64,000 nucleotides of DNA from assembly GCF_013337045.2 (NCBI RefSeq), contig NZ_CP118259.1, positions 1,116,001 to 1,180,000 of the forward strand. The letters run 5' to 3'. Below the pieces are notes generated by a model that saw only the letters and a list, made by a program, of their open reading frames with translations, searched no databases and was not told the DNA's origin. Origin of the DNA: Agrobacterium vitis. Lineage in GTDB: Bacteria; Pseudomonadota; Alphaproteobacteria; Rhizobiales; Rhizobiaceae. Each line of letters begins with the position of its first letter. Within the stretch, counting starts at the first letter, position 1. The position numbers and the translations under genes were made by a program. Shown one piece after another: positions 35,684 through 45,022 of this stretch.

Positions 35684-35992
35684 ATGCAAAAGATTCGTAA
35701 GGGCGACAAAGTCGTCGTACTCACCGGCAAGGACAAGGGTCGTTCTGGTGAAGTCATTCAAGTGATGCCGAAGGAAGACCGTGCGGTCGTTCAGGGGATC
35801 AACGTCGTAAAGCGCCACCAGCGCCAGACGCAGACCCAGGAAGCCGGTATCATCAACAAGGAAGCCTCTGTGCACCTTTCCAACCTTGCTATCGCAGACA
35901 AGGACGGCAAGCCGACTCGCGTTGGTTTCTCCGTTGTTGACGGCAAGAAGGTTCGCGTTGCCAAGCGTTCGGGGGAAGTGATCGATGGCTGA
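35684..35992 (+). CDS. rplX: 50S ribosomal protein L24
   Basis: L24 starts assembly of the 50S 5' domain. The 102-residue protein [24 protein letters not shown] has a KOW motif at the N-terminus. ATG 35684 is about 9 bp from GGGGAG; a TTG two codons earlier is too close to it. It overlaps rplE by 8 bp. Confidence 0.97.
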
Positions 35993-36542
35993 GACCAAGT
36001 ATGAGCCACGGCTCAAGGCAGAATATGTAAGCCGCATTCGTCAGGCGCTTCGGGAGCAGTTTTCCTACGCCAACGAAATGCAGATTCCGAAGCTTGACAA
36101 GATCGTCATCAACATGGGCGTGGGCGAGGCAACTGCCGATTCCAAGAAGCCCACGGTTGCTGCTGCGGATCTGGCGGCTATTGCTGGTCAGAAGCCGGTC
36201 ATTACCCGGGCCCGTAACTCTATCGCTGGTTTCAAGGTCCGCGAAGACATGCCGATTGGCGCAAAGGTTACCCTGCGCGGCGCTCGCATGTATGAGTTCA
36301 TGGACCGTCTGATCAACATCGCGCTTCCGCGCGTTCGCGACTTCCGGGGCTTGAACCCGAAGAGCTTTGACGGCCGTGGCAACTTCGCCATGGGCATCAA
36401 GGAACACATTGTGTTCCCAGAGATCAACTACGATAAGGTTGATCAGATGTGGGGCATGGACATCATCGTTTGCACGACGGCTCCTACGGATGACGAAGCA
36501 CGGGCTCTTCTAAAAGAGTTCAACTTCCCCTTCCGTCAATAA
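35985..36542 (+). CDS. rplE: 50S ribosomal protein L5
   Basis: L5 binds 5S rRNA and contacts P-site tRNA. The 185-residue protein has [11 protein letters not shown], the segment [20 protein letters not shown] and the C-terminal [19 protein letters not shown]. It begins 8 bp inside rplX. Confidence 0.98.
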
Positions 36543-36575
36543 CCGTAACGACGAGCGTAGAAGAGGAACTTCAAT

Positions 36576-36881
36576 ATGGCGAAGACAAGCGCAGTTGAAA
36601 AGAACAAGCGCCGCCGCAAGACAGTTGCCCAGCAATCCGGCAAGCGTGCCGAGCTGAAGGCAATCATCATGAACCAGTCCCTGTCGATCGAGGACCGTTT
36701 CAAGGCAACCCTGAAGCTGGCAGAAATGCCGCGTGACGGCTCCAAGACCCGCATCCGTAACCGTTGCGAAGTCACCGGTCGTCCGCGTGCATTTTATCGC
36801 AAGCTCAAGATGTCGCGTATCGCACTTCGTGAGCTTGGCAATTCCGGCAAGGTGCCGGGTATTGTAAAGTCGAGCTGGTAA
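36576..36881 (+). CDS. rpsN: 30S ribosomal protein S14
   Basis: S14 binds late to the 30S head. The 101-residue form is the long, zinc-free type: only one cysteine is present ([10 protein letters not shown]) instead of the four of the short zinc-ribbon type. The C-terminus [15 protein letters not shown] is typical. Confidence 0.98.
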   Translation: MAKTSAVEKNKRRRKTVAQQSGKRAELKAIIMNQSLSIEDRFKATLKLAEMPRDGSKTRIRNRCEVTGRPRAFYRKLKMSRIALRELGNSGKVPGIVKSSW

Positions 36882-36893
36882 GGAGACGGGCAA

Positions 36894-37292
36894 ATGACGA
36901 TGACTGATCCGTTGGGCGATATGCTCACCCGTATCCGGAATGGTGCTGCCCGCCGCAAGGCTTCGGTGGTTACTCCGGCTTCCAAGCTGCGTGCGCGCGT
37001 TCTGGATGTTCTTCAGGCTGAAGGCTACATTCGTGGCTATTCTGAAATCGACCATGGTAACGGCAAGGCCGAGATCACGATCGAACTGAAATATTATGAA
37101 GGCGCGTCGGTGATCCGTGAGATCGGCCGCGTGTCCAAGCCGGGCCGCCGAGTCTATGTCTCGGTTAAGTCCATTCCGCAGGTCGCGAACGGCCTCGGCA
37201 TTACCATCCTTTCGACTCCGAAGGGCGTAATGGCCGATCACCAGGCTCGCGAACAGAATGTTGGTGGCGAGGTTCTCTGCTCTGTCTTCTAA
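36894..37292 (+). CDS. rpsH: 30S ribosomal protein S8
   Basis: S8 is a primary 16S rRNA binder and the translational repressor of the spc operon in enterobacteria. The 132-residue protein begins [17 protein letters not shown] and contains the conserved [16 protein letters not shown] near its end. AAGGAG at 36879-36884 fits the ATG at 36894 better than the one at 36900. Confidence 0.98.
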   Translation: MTMTDPLGDMLTRIRNGAARRKASVVTPASKLRARVLDVLQAEGYIRGYSEIDHGNGKAEITIELKYYEGASVIREIGRVSKPGRRVYVSVKSIPQVANGLGITILSTPKGVMADHQAREQNVGGEVLCSVF

Positions 37293-37334
37293 GACAGCGC
37301 AGAGATCTCCCTAGCGAACAGACAGGATAATCAC

Positions 37335-37868
37335 ATGTCTCGTATCGGTAAAAAGCCCGTTCAGGTTCCTGCAGGGATCACGGCCTCGGTTGATGGCCAG
37401 AAAGTAACTGCCAAGGGCCCGAAGGGCGAACTCTTCTTCGTCGCAAATGACGAAATCTCGGTTGCGCTTGAGGACAATGCAATTGTCGTCAAGCCAGTCA
37501 ACGACTCCAAGGATGCACGTTCAAAGTGGGGCATGTCCCGCACGATGATCGAAAACATCCTGAAGGGTGTCAAGGACGGCTACGAGCGCAAGCTCGAAAT
37601 CAACGGCGTTGGTTACCGCGCATCTTTGCAGGGCAAGAACCTGCAGCTGGCGCTCGGTTTCAGCCACGACGTTGTGTATGAGCCGCCGCAGGGCATCACT
37701 ATCGCCGTTCCGAAGCCGACGGAAATCGTGGTTTCCGGGATCAACAAGCAGCAGGTCGGTCAGGTCGCTGCCGAGATCCGCGAATATCGCGGCCCCGAGC
37801 CCTACAAGGGCAAGGGCGTCAAGTATGCCGAAGAGCGGATCGTCCGCAAAGAAGGCAAGAAGAAGTAA
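37335..37868 (+). CDS. rplF: 50S ribosomal protein L6
   Basis: L6 lies near the factor-binding site. The 177-residue protein has two repeated beta-alpha domains, begins [15 protein letters not shown] and ends with [20 protein letters not shown] plus a basic tail. rplR follows after 12 bp. Confidence 0.98.
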   Translation: MSRIGKKPVQVPAGITASVDGQKVTAKGPKGELFFVANDEISVALEDNAIVVKPVNDSKDARSKWGMSRTMIENILKGVKDGYERKLEINGVGYRASLQGKNLQLALGFSHDVVYEPPQGITIAVPKPTEIVVSGINKQQVGQVAAEIREYRGPEPYKGKGVKYAEERIVRKEGKKK

Positions 37869-37880
37869 GGAACGCGCGAA

Positions 37881-38243
37881 ATGGCAAGCAGAAAAGAAGC
37901 ACTTGTACGTCGTGCCAACCGCGTACGGCGTCAGATCAAGGCGGTGGCCAATGGCCGTCCGCGTCTGTCGGTACATCGCTCTTCGAAGAACATCTACGTC
38001 CAGGTTATCGACGACGTGGCCGGCCGCACGCTGGCTGCTGCATCGACCCTCGACGGCAGCCTGCGCTCTTCGCTGAAGACCGGCGCCGACACAGCAGCAG
38101 CTGCTGCTGTTGGCAAGCTGGTCGCCGAGCGTGCTGTTGCCGCCGGTGTGAAGGAAGTCGTGTTCGATCGCGGCGCCTTCATCTATCATGGCCGCATCAA
38201 GGCACTGGCAGAAGCCGCCCGCGAAGGCGGTCTGTCCTTCTAA
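37881..38243 (+). CDS. rplR: 50S ribosomal protein L18
   Basis: L18 binds 5S rRNA with L5. The 120-residue protein [20 protein letters not shown] contains [18 protein letters not shown] and ends in [20 protein letters not shown]. It is followed by a 145-bp spacer with a hairpin. Confidence 0.97.
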   Translation: MASRKEALVRRANRVRRQIKAVANGRPRLSVHRSSKNIYVQVIDDVAGRTLAAASTLDGSLRSSLKTGADTAAAAAVGKLVAERAVAAGVKEVVFDRGAFIYHGRIKALAEAAREGGLSF

Positions 38244-38250
38244 GGAATAG

Positions 38251-38281
38251 CCGCCCGGATGCGCTGGTATCCGGGCGGTTT
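38251..38281 (+). terminator. Terminator-like hairpin between rplR and rpsE
   Basis: CCGCCCGGAT (38251-38260) and ATCCGGGCGG (38269-38278) form a perfect 10-bp stem around an 8-nt loop, followed only by TTTC. It lies inside the spc group, so it may be an attenuator or an RNA processing element. Confidence 0.5.
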
Positions 38282-38388
38282 CGCGGCTTTGCCGCATATG
38301 CCGGAGGAGCCCAACCCTAAAAGGGGAGGGCCGAATTCAAGATTGTAATCTGCCGATTGCACCCGGAAAAGAAAAAAGGAAAAGGACA

Positions 38389-38958
38389 ATGGCACAAGAA
38401 AAGCGTGGTTCGCGGGACGACCGTCAGAACCGTGAAGAGCGCGATAGCGAATTTGTCGACAAGCTGGTCGCCATCAATCGCGTCGCCAAGGTCGTCAAGG
38501 GCGGCCGTCGTTTTGGTTTCGCTGCTCTCGTCGTCGTCGGCGACCAGAAGGGTCGCGTTGGCTTCGGTCATGGCAAGGCACGTGAAGTGCCGGAAGCCAT
38601 CCGCAAGGCAACCGAATCCGCCAAGCGCGACCTGATTTTCGTACCGCTGCGTGATGGCCGTACGCTGCATCATGACGTTCATGGCCGTCACGGCGCTGGC
38701 AAGGTGCTGCTGCGGTCTGCGAAGGCTGGTACTGGTATCATCGCTGGTGGTCCGATGCGCGCCGTTTTCGAAACGCTCGGCATGCATGACGTTGTTGCCA
38801 AGTCGACCGGTTCGTCGAACCCTTACAACATGGTTCGTGCAACGTTTGACGCGCTGAAGCACCAGGTTCATCCAAAGGACGTCGCTGCACAGCGTGGCCT
38901 GAAGTATGCGACCTTGCAGGCTCGTCGTGCCGCGTCCGGCAACGGTTCTGAAGAATAA
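38389..38958 (+). CDS. rpsE: 30S ribosomal protein S5
   Basis: S5 contributes to decoding fidelity. The 189-residue protein has an N-terminal extension ([19 protein letters not shown]), the double-stranded RNA-binding-like [20 protein letters not shown] and the loop [19 protein letters not shown]. rpmD follows after 11 bp. Confidence 0.98.
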
Positions 38959-38969
38959 GGAGCTGGACA

Positions 38970-39173
38970 ATGGCCAAGAACACTGAAGCCCAGAAGACGA
39001 TCACGGTCGAGCAGATCGGTTCGCCTATTCGCCGCCCGGCTGTACAGCGCCAGACGCTTATCGGCCTGGGTCTCAACAAGATGCATCGGGTCCGCACGTT
39101 GGAAGATACGCCTTCGGTTCGTGGCATGATCCGTGCTGTCCAGCATCTCGTTCGCGTCGTCGACGAGAAGTGA
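38970..39173 (+). CDS. rpmD: 50S ribosomal protein L30
   Basis: A 67-residue protein with the family core [20 protein letters not shown] and [20 protein letters not shown]. The short length is normal. rplO follows after 16 bp. Confidence 0.97.
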
Positions 39174-39189
39174 GACGGAGGAAACTGTC

Positions 39190-39669
39190 ATGAAACTGAA
39201 TGAAATCAAAGACAACGAAGGTTCCAGCAAGGATCGTATCCGCGTAGGTCGCGGTATCGGTTCCGGCAAGGGCAAGACCGGTGGCCGTGGCGTCAAGGGT
39301 CAGAAGGCGCGTTCCGGCGTAGCCGTCAATGGCTTCGAAGGCGGCCAGATGCCGATCTATCGTCGCCTGCCGAAGCGTGGCTTCAACAACATCTTCGCTT
39401 CCGAATTCACGACCGTTTCGCTCGGCCGGATTCAGACGGCGATCGATGCTGGCAAGCTCGACGCTTCCGCCACTATCGATGCAGCAGCTCTCAAGGCTGC
39501 TGGCGTGATTCGCCGCCTCAAGGACGGTGTTCGCGTCCTCGGTGACGGTGAATTGACGACGAAGGTAACGATTGAAGTTGCCGGTGCCTCCAAGCCTGCG
39601 GTCGAAAAGATCGAAAAGGCAGGTGGCTCGATCAAGCAGCTTTCAGCTGCTGCGGAAAAGTCGGAATAA
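39190..39669 (+). CDS. rplO: 50S ribosomal protein L15
   Basis: L15 is a late-assembly protein with a long basic extension. The 159-residue protein begins [20 protein letters not shown] and has the glycine-rich [20 protein letters not shown]. The start at 39190 follows GGAGGAAACTGTC. A terminator stands just after it. Confidence 0.98.
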   Translation: MKLNEIKDNEGSSKDRIRVGRGIGSGKGKTGGRGVKGQKARSGVAVNGFEGGQMPIYRRLPKRGFNNIFASEFTTVSLGRIQTAIDAGKLDASATIDAAALKAAGVIRRLKDGVRVLGDGELTTKVTIEVAGASKPAVEKIEKAGGSIKQLSAAAEKSE

Positions 39670-39681
39670 TCGATTAAATTT

Positions 39682-39715
39682 ATCGCCCGGGGTGCTTCAC
39701 ACCGGGCGATTTTTC
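39682..39715 (+). terminator. Rho-independent terminator after rplO
   Basis: ATCGCCCGG and CCGGGCGAT form a perfect 9-bp stem with loop GGTGCTTCACA, followed by TTTT. It appears to end the spc group before secY. Confidence 0.85.
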
Positions 39716-39750
39716 TACCATATGTGTGCCTCGCGACCCATGGGCGGCCC

Positions 39751-39801
39751 CTGTGTCGCTTTCTCCCCAAATCATCTTGGTTTGGGGAGAAAGCGACACA
39801 G
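39751..39801. repeat. Perfect 21-bp inverted repeat in the rplO-secY spacer
   Basis: The left arm 39751-39771 (CTGTGTCGCTTTCTCCCCAAA-type, one base longer than shown patterns elsewhere) is exactly complementary to 39781-39801 with a 9-nt loop TCATCTTGG. It is followed by CACTTTTTG. It is the longest perfect inverted repeat I saw in the window. It could be a second terminator, a long-hairpin element or a regulatory site. The 39670-40009 gap holds no gene. Confidence 0.9.
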
Positions 39802-40009
39802 CACTTTTTGAGTGATAAAGCAGTTTTGTTGTGTTTGAAAAAATACACGACGCTTTATGTTCCGTCTTCCGGGAATTTCGGAAACAGAGGGAGAGGCATC
39901 TGGTTGCAATGCAATCGCTCCGCCCCCGGTTTTCTGCGAGAGAGAACGAACTTTACCTTCGGCAGGCTGTCCATTATCAAGCCGCCGTATATGGTACGCG
40001 GAGAATTTT

Positions 40010-41350
40010 ATGGCTTCTGCAGCGGAACAATTGGCCTCGAACCTGAACTTTTCAACCTTTGCGAAGGCAGAGGATTTGAAAAAGCGCATCTGGTTCACGC
40101 TGGCCGCCCTTCTTGTCTATCGTCTAGGTACCCACATTCCGCTGCCTGGCCTCAACCCCGAGGCCTATGCGGCTGCCTTTAAAGGCCAGTCCGGTGGTAT
40201 TCTCGGGCTGTTCAACATGTTTTCCGGTGGCGCAGTGCAGCGCATGGCGATTTTCGCCCTCGGCATCATGCCCTATATTTCCGCTTCGATTATCGTCCAG
40301 CTGATGACATCAGTTGTTCCCTCGCTTGAAAACCTCAAGAAGGAAGGTGAGCAGGGGCGCAAGATCATCAATCAATATACCCGCTACGGCACTGTTCTGC
40401 TCGGCACGCTGCAAGCCTATGGCATTGCGGTTGGGCTGGAGCACGGCAATGGCTTGGTGACCGATCCTGGCTTGTTCTTCCGGCTGTCGACCGTCGTGAC
40501 GCTGCTGGGCGGTACGATGTTCCTTATGTGGCTTGGCGAGCAGATCACGTCGCGCGGTATCGGTAACGGTATTTCGCTGATTATCTTCGCGGGTATTGCC
40601 GCAGGTCTCCCGACCGCACTTGCCGGTACGTTGGAGCTAGGCCGCACAGGCGCTTTGTCCACAGCCTTGATCCTGACGGTGATCCTGGTGGCAATCGGCG
40701 TGATTGCGCTGATCGTGTTCTTCGAGCGTGCCCAGCGCCGCTTGCTGATACAGTATCCGAAGCGTCAGGTCGGCAACCGGATGTTCCAGGGTGATACCTC
40801 GCATCTGCCGCTGAAGCTGAACACCTCAGGCGTTATCCCCGCGATCTTCGCATCGTCGCTCTTGCTGCTGCCAGCGACAGCTGCCGGCTTTACCGGTGGC
40901 TCAACGCTGCCCGCCTGGGCGACCACCATCATCAGCGCGCTTGGCCATGGTCAACCTGCCTATATGGTGCTCTATGCGCTGCTGATCGGCTTCTTTGCAT
41001 TCTTCTATACGGCCATTGTTTTCAATCCGAAGGACACGGCCGACAATCTGAAAAAGCATGGCGGCTTTATTCCAGGGATTCGTCCCGGTGAGCGAACAGC
41101 TGAATATATCGATTATGTGCTGACGCGAATCACAGTCGTTGGCGCCATCTACCTTGTCTTCGTCTGTATCCTTCCCGAAATTTTGGTTTCTCAGACCGGG
41201 GTGCCCTTATCCCTTGGTGGTACGTCGCTTTTGATTGTTGTCAGCGTTACCCTGGATACGGTAGCACAGGTACAGGGTCACCTGATTGCTCAGCAATATG
41301 AGGGGCTGATCAAGAAATCGAAGTTGCGTGGAGGAAAGAGGGGACGATGA
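40010..41350 (+). CDS. secY: Preprotein translocase subunit SecY
   Basis: SecY is the protein-conducting channel of the inner membrane. The 446-residue protein has about ten membrane segments, with LAALLVYRLGTHIPLPGLN at the first span, GIMPYISASIIVQLMT, and the C-terminal loop with GFIPGIRPGERTAEYIDYVL. The start at 40010 (MASAAEQLASN) follows GGAGAA; a frame open to 39857 is not conserved. It overlaps adk by 4 bp. Confidence 0.98.
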   Translation: MASAAEQLASNLNFSTFAKAEDLKKRIWFTLAALLVYRLGTHIPLPGLNPEAYAAAFKGQSGGILGLFNMFSGGAVQRMAIFALGIMPYISASIIVQLMTSVVPSLENLKKEGEQGRKIINQYTRYGTVLLGTLQAYGIAVGLEHGNGLVTDPGLFFRLSTVVTLLGGTMFLMWLGEQITSRGIGNGISLIIFAGIAAGLPTALAGTLELGRTGALSTALILTVILVAIGVIALIVFFERAQRRLLIQYPKRQVGNRMFQGDTSHLPLKLNTSGVIPAIFASSLLLLPATAAGFTGGSTLPAWATTIISALGHGQPAYMVLYALLIGFFAFFYTAIVFNPKDTADNLKKHGGFIPGIRPGERTAEYIDYVLTRITVVGAIYLVFVCILPEILVSQTGVPLSLGGTSLLIVVSVTLDTVAQVQGHLIAQQYEGLIKKSKLRGGKRGR

Positions 41351-41997
41351 GGTTAATTCTATTGGGGCCTCCGGGTGCGGGTAAAGGCACTCAGGCCCAG
41401 AGGATCGTCGACAAGTACGGTATTCCGCAATTGTCGACGGGGGATATGCTCCGGGCCGCTGTGTCGGCTCAGACTGAGGTCGGTAAGCGCGCCAAGGCGG
41501 TGATGGATGCCGGGAAACTGGTTTCGGACGATATCGTCATCGCCATCGTTTCCGAGCGGATCGATCAAGATGATTGCCGCAATGGATTCATTCTCGATGG
41601 GTTTCCGCGGACCTTGATCCAGGCGGATGCTACGGAGAATATGCTTGCGGTTAAGGGCCTTGAGCTTTCGGCTGTGGTTGAAATCAGGGTCGAAGACGAA
41701 ATTCTAGCGGATCGAATCGCTGGTCGTTATACCTGTGCCAATTGCGGGACGGGTTATCATGACGAGAATCTCAAGCCGAAGGTGGAGGGGGTCTGCGACA
41801 AATGCGGATCAACTCACTTCAAGCGCCGTCCCGATGACAATCGCGATACGGTAAAGACCCGTCTACAGGCCTATTATAAGGAGACTTCTCCCTTGATCGG
41901 CTATTACTATGCCAAGGGAAAACTCCATTCTGTCGACGGTATGGCCGAAATCGACCAGGTTACGGCGGAAATCGAGGCTGTGTTGTCCGGTCTCTGA
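41347..41997 (+). CDS. adk: Adenylate kinase (zinc-type LID)
   Basis: It converts AMP and ATP into two ADP. The 216-residue protein has the P-loop GPPGAGKGTQ (7-16), the AMP-binding LSTGDMLR (29-36) and DGFPRT (84-89). The long LID domain has four cysteines (130, 133, 150, 153) in CxxC pairs, predicting a structural zinc as in many Gram-positive and alphaproteobacterial enzymes, unlike E. coli Adk. It overlaps secY by 4 bp, which is the usual alphaproteobacterial arrangement. Confidence 0.97.
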   Translation: MRLILLGPPGAGKGTQAQRIVDKYGIPQLSTGDMLRAAVSAQTEVGKRAKAVMDAGKLVSDDIVIAIVSERIDQDDCRNGFILDGFPRTLIQADATENMLAVKGLELSAVVEIRVEDEILADRIAGRYTCANCGTGYHDENLKPKVEGVCDKCGSTHFKRRPDDNRDTVKTRLQAYYKETSPLIGYYYAKGKLHSVDGMAEIDQVTAEIEAVLSGL

Positions 41998-42226
41998 CCG
42001 GATTTCCATGAATTTCTTTAGTGGAACGGTTGCTTTTCGTTACCGATTCCGCTAGATAGCGCGCCAACTCGCTAAAGATCAACGGTCGGCGCGTTCTTCC
42101 TACGGAGGAAGACGGGTTCGGTCGTTTTGACTTGTTGAGAACCCAAAAATCAATCGGCGGCCTTGTCACGGCTGTCAAACGACACACCACTTGCCGGATG
42201 GCAACTGGAACGCAAGGAGAATAGGC

Positions 42227-42595
42227 GTGGCACGTATCGCTGGCGTCAACATCCCAACGGCAAAGCGCGTAGTTATCGCGCTGACCTATATTCATGGGAT
42301 TGGTCCGAAGTTCGCACAGGAAATCATGGAAAAGGTTGGTCTTGCCGCCGACCGCCGCGTTCATCAGCTGACAGATGCTGAAGTTCTGGCTATCCGTGAA
42401 ACCATCGACCGCGATTACCAGGTCGAAGGTGACCTGCGTCGCGACACCGCAATGAACATCAAGCGCTTGATGGATTTGGGCTGCTACCGCGGTCTGCGCC
42501 ATCGTCGCGGTCTGCCTGTTCGCGGTCAGCGTACCCATACCAATGCTCGTACTCGCAAGGGTCCGGCAAAGGCTATCGCTGGTAAGAAGAAGTAA
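42227..42595 (+). CDS. rpsM: 30S ribosomal protein S13
   Basis: S13 contacts P-site tRNA and bridges to the 50S. The 122-residue protein starts at a GTG (42227, after AAGGAGAATAGGC) giving [17 protein letters not shown] 12-residue upstream extension from ATG 42191 is unlikely. It contains [12 protein letters not shown] and ends with [15 protein letters not shown]. The spacer to adk is 229 bp. Confidence 0.97.
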   Translation: MARIAGVNIPTAKRVVIALTYIHGIGPKFAQEIMEKVGLAADRRVHQLTDAEVLAIRETIDRDYQVEGDLRRDTAMNIKRLMDLGCYRGLRHRRGLPVRGQRTHTNARTRKGPAKAIAGKKK

Positions 42596-42617
42596 GTTTC
42601 GCTGTATGGCGAGCTTG

Positions 42618-42641
42618 AGGCTGGCACGTCAGTGCCGGCCT
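42618..42641 (+). repeat. Hairpin between rpsM and rpsK
   Basis: AGGCTGGCAC and GTGCCGGCCT pair over 10 bp (one G-T) around GTCA. The downstream T content (TTGTTGCAGTTTT) is scattered, so this is at best a weak terminator or attenuator. Confidence 0.45.
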
Positions 42642-42727
42642 TGTTGCAGTTTTGGAAAGGGCACGTTGTCCTTTCCGGTGGAGCCGCTGGTGTTACGGCG
42701 GTGTCGAGATCAATGAAAGGGAATTGA

Positions 42728-43117
42728 ATGGCCAAGGAAGCCACACGCGTTCGCCGTAGAGAGCGCAAAAATATTTCGTCGGGTGTTGCGCACGTCAACT
42801 CGACATTCAACAATACGATGATCACCATCACCGACGCGCAGGGCAATGCAATTGCCTGGTCGTCCGCTGGTGCCAAGGGCTTCAAGGGTTCGCGTAAGTC
42901 GACCCCGTTTGCCGCTCAGATCGCTGCTGAAGATTGCGCCAAGAAGGCTCAGGAACACGGCATGAAGTCGCTGGAAGTCGAAGTTTGCGGTCCTGGTTCT
43001 GGCCGTGAATCGGCTCTGCGTGCTTTGCAGGCTGCGGGCTTCATGATCACCTCGATCCGCGATGTGACCCCGATCCCGCACAATGGCTGCCGTCCTCGCA
43101 AGAAGCGCCGCGTCTGA
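42728..43117 (+). CDS. rpsK: 30S ribosomal protein S11
   Basis: S11 shapes the mRNA exit channel. The 129-residue protein contains [20 protein letters not shown] and ends [18 protein letters not shown]. The gene stands between rpsM and rpoA; rpsD, which lies here in enterobacteria, is absent, as is normal in alphaproteobacteria. Confidence 0.98.
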   Translation: MAKEATRVRRRERKNISSGVAHVNSTFNNTMITITDAQGNAIAWSSAGAKGFKGSRKSTPFAAQIAAEDCAKKAQEHGMKSLEVEVCGPGSGRESALRALQAAGFMITSIRDVTPIPHNGCRPRKKRRV

Positions 43118-43216
43118 TCATTCTTCGTCCGGCCGGGATATGCGCAGATGCGGTCCCGGTTCTTCTCATGCTCGGTCGTCACGATTGAATAGTGGCGACG
43201 AACGGAAGGTAAACAT

Positions 43217-44227
43217 ATGATTCAGAAGAATTGGCAGGAACTGATCAAGCCGAACAAGGTTGAGTTCTCCTCCAGCGGTCGCACCAAGGCAACCCTGGTT
43301 GCTGAACCGCTTGAGCGGGGCTTCGGTCTGACGCTCGGCAACGCGCTTCGTCGCGTTTTGCTGTCGTCGCTGCGTGGTGCTGCCGTGACGGCAGTTCAAA
43401 TCGACGGCGTTCTGCATGAATTCTCGTCGATCCCAGGTGTTCGCGAAGATGTCACCGACATCGTTTTGAACATCAAGGAAATTGCCATCAAGATGGACGG
43501 CGACGATGCCAAGCGCATGGTCGTCCGCAAGCAGGGTCCAGGCGTCGTGACCGCTGGAGATATCCAGACGGTTGGCGATATCGAGATCCTCAATCCGAAC
43601 CACGTCATCTGCACTTTGGATGAAGGCGCGGAAATCCGGATGGAATTCACGGTCAACAACGGCAAGGGCTATGTCCCCGCCGATCGTAACCGCGCAGAAG
43701 ATGCGCCGATTGGGCTTATCCCGGTCGACAGCCTCTATTCGCCGGTCAAGAAAGTGTCCTACAAGGTGGAAAACACCCGCGAAGGCCAGGTTCTTGACTA
43801 CGACAAGCTGACCATGACGATCGAGACTGATGGGTCTGTTTCGGGTGAAGATGCGGTGGCTTTCGCTGCCCGTATTCTCCAGGATCAGCTGTCTGTCTTC
43901 GTCAACTTCGATGAGCCGCAGCGTGAAGCTGAAGAGGAAGCCGTTACAGAACTGGCTTTCAACCCGGCTCTCTTGAAGAAGGTCGACGAACTCGAGCTTT
44001 CGGTTCGTTCGGCCAACTGCCTGAAGAACGACAATATCGTGTATATTGGCGATCTGATCCAGAAGACCGAAGCCGAAATGCTGCGCACGCCGAACTTTGG
44101 TCGCAAGTCGCTGAACGAGATCAAGGAAGTTTTGGCTTCCATGGGCCTGCATCTGGGTATGGAAGTTCCTGCCTGGCCGCCGGAAAACATCGAAGATCTC
44201 GCCAAGCGCTACGAAGACCAATATTAA
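43217..44227 (+). CDS. rpoA: DNA-directed RNA polymerase subunit alpha
   Basis: The alpha dimer starts polymerase assembly and its C-terminal domain contacts promoters and activators. The 336-residue protein has the N-terminal [20 protein letters not shown] segment and the C-terminal domain with [20 protein letters not shown] and [12 protein letters not shown]. It lies before rplQ. Confidence 0.99.
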   Translation: MIQKNWQELIKPNKVEFSSSGRTKATLVAEPLERGFGLTLGNALRRVLLSSLRGAAVTAVQIDGVLHEFSSIPGVREDVTDIVLNIKEIAIKMDGDDAKRMVVRKQGPGVVTAGDIQTVGDIEILNPNHVICTLDEGAEIRMEFTVNNGKGYVPADRNRAEDAPIGLIPVDSLYSPVKKVSYKVENTREGQVLDYDKLTMTIETDGSVSGEDAVAFAARILQDQLSVFVNFDEPQREAEEEAVTELAFNPALLKKVDELELSVRSANCLKNDNIVYIGDLIQKTEAEMLRTPNFGRKSLNEIKEVLASMGLHLGMEVPAWPPENIEDLAKRYEDQY

Positions 44228-44346
44228 TCTTAGATAAGGCAGGTTGAACTCTGCCTTTCCAGTCAAACTGCGGATCTTGATCCGTATGTGTCAGGAAACG
44301 GCAGGGCCGCAACAAGCGCGGGAACCTGCATTGAAGGAGAATAGCC

Positions 44347-44772
44347 ATGCGCCATCAGAAAGCCGGCCGCAAGCTGAACCGTACCGCAAGCCACCGTAAG
44401 GCAATGTTTGCCAATATGGCGGCTTCGCTCATCACCCATGAGCAGATTGTCACCACCCTTCCGAAGGCGAAGGAAATTCGCCCGATCGTCGAACGGCTTG
44501 TCACACTCGGCAAGCGTGGCGACCTGCACGCTCGTCGTCAGGCCATTTCGCAGATCAAGGATCAGGATGCTGTTCGCAAGCTGTTCGATGCGATTGCTAC
44601 CCGTTACGCCAGCCGTAACGGCGGCTACCTTCGCATCATGAAGGCTGGCTTCCGTCAGGGCGACAATGCTCCTCTGGCCGTTATCGAGTTCGTTGAGCGC
44701 GATATCGACGCCAAGGGTGCAGCTGACAAGGCTCGCGTTGCCGCTGAAGCAGAAACCGCTGAAGCAGCATAA
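44347..44772 (+). CDS. rplQ: 50S ribosomal protein L17
   Basis: The 141-residue protein has [20 protein letters not shown] and [19 protein letters not shown]. It has the usual acidic Ala/Glu-rich tail. It is the last gene of the alpha group and is followed by a terminator. Confidence 0.98.
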   Translation: MRHQKAGRKLNRTASHRKAMFANMAASLITHEQIVTTLPKAKEIRPIVERLVTLGKRGDLHARRQAISQIKDQDAVRKLFDAIATRYASRNGGYLRIMKAGFRQGDNAPLAVIEFVERDIDAKGAADKARVAAEAETAEAA

Positions 44773-44801
44773 GCCATAAGCGACGTTAAGTCGTTTGTTT
44801 C

Positions 44802-44833
44802 AGGGCCGGATGGGAAACCATCCGGCCCTTTTC
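44802..44833 (+). terminator. Rho-independent terminator after rplQ
   Basis: AGGGCCGGATGG and CCATCCGGCCCT form a perfect 12-bp stem with a GAAA tetraloop, followed by TTTT. It ends the long ribosomal block. Confidence 0.95.
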
Positions 44834-45022
44834 CGTTTTCTGGCTCGCTACTCCAAGTCTTTCCGGGAGTAGTTGTGTTTAGGCGTCGCGCCGTTGTTGG
44901 TTAATGTTCAGGATCGCCTATGCCTCTGGTCTATGGTTTTGACCTGAAATTCTGTCCGGGCTAAGAAGGAGATCTCCCTCCCTGCAATGCTGCCATTGCC
45001 CTTCGACAAAGAGACCTATCCC

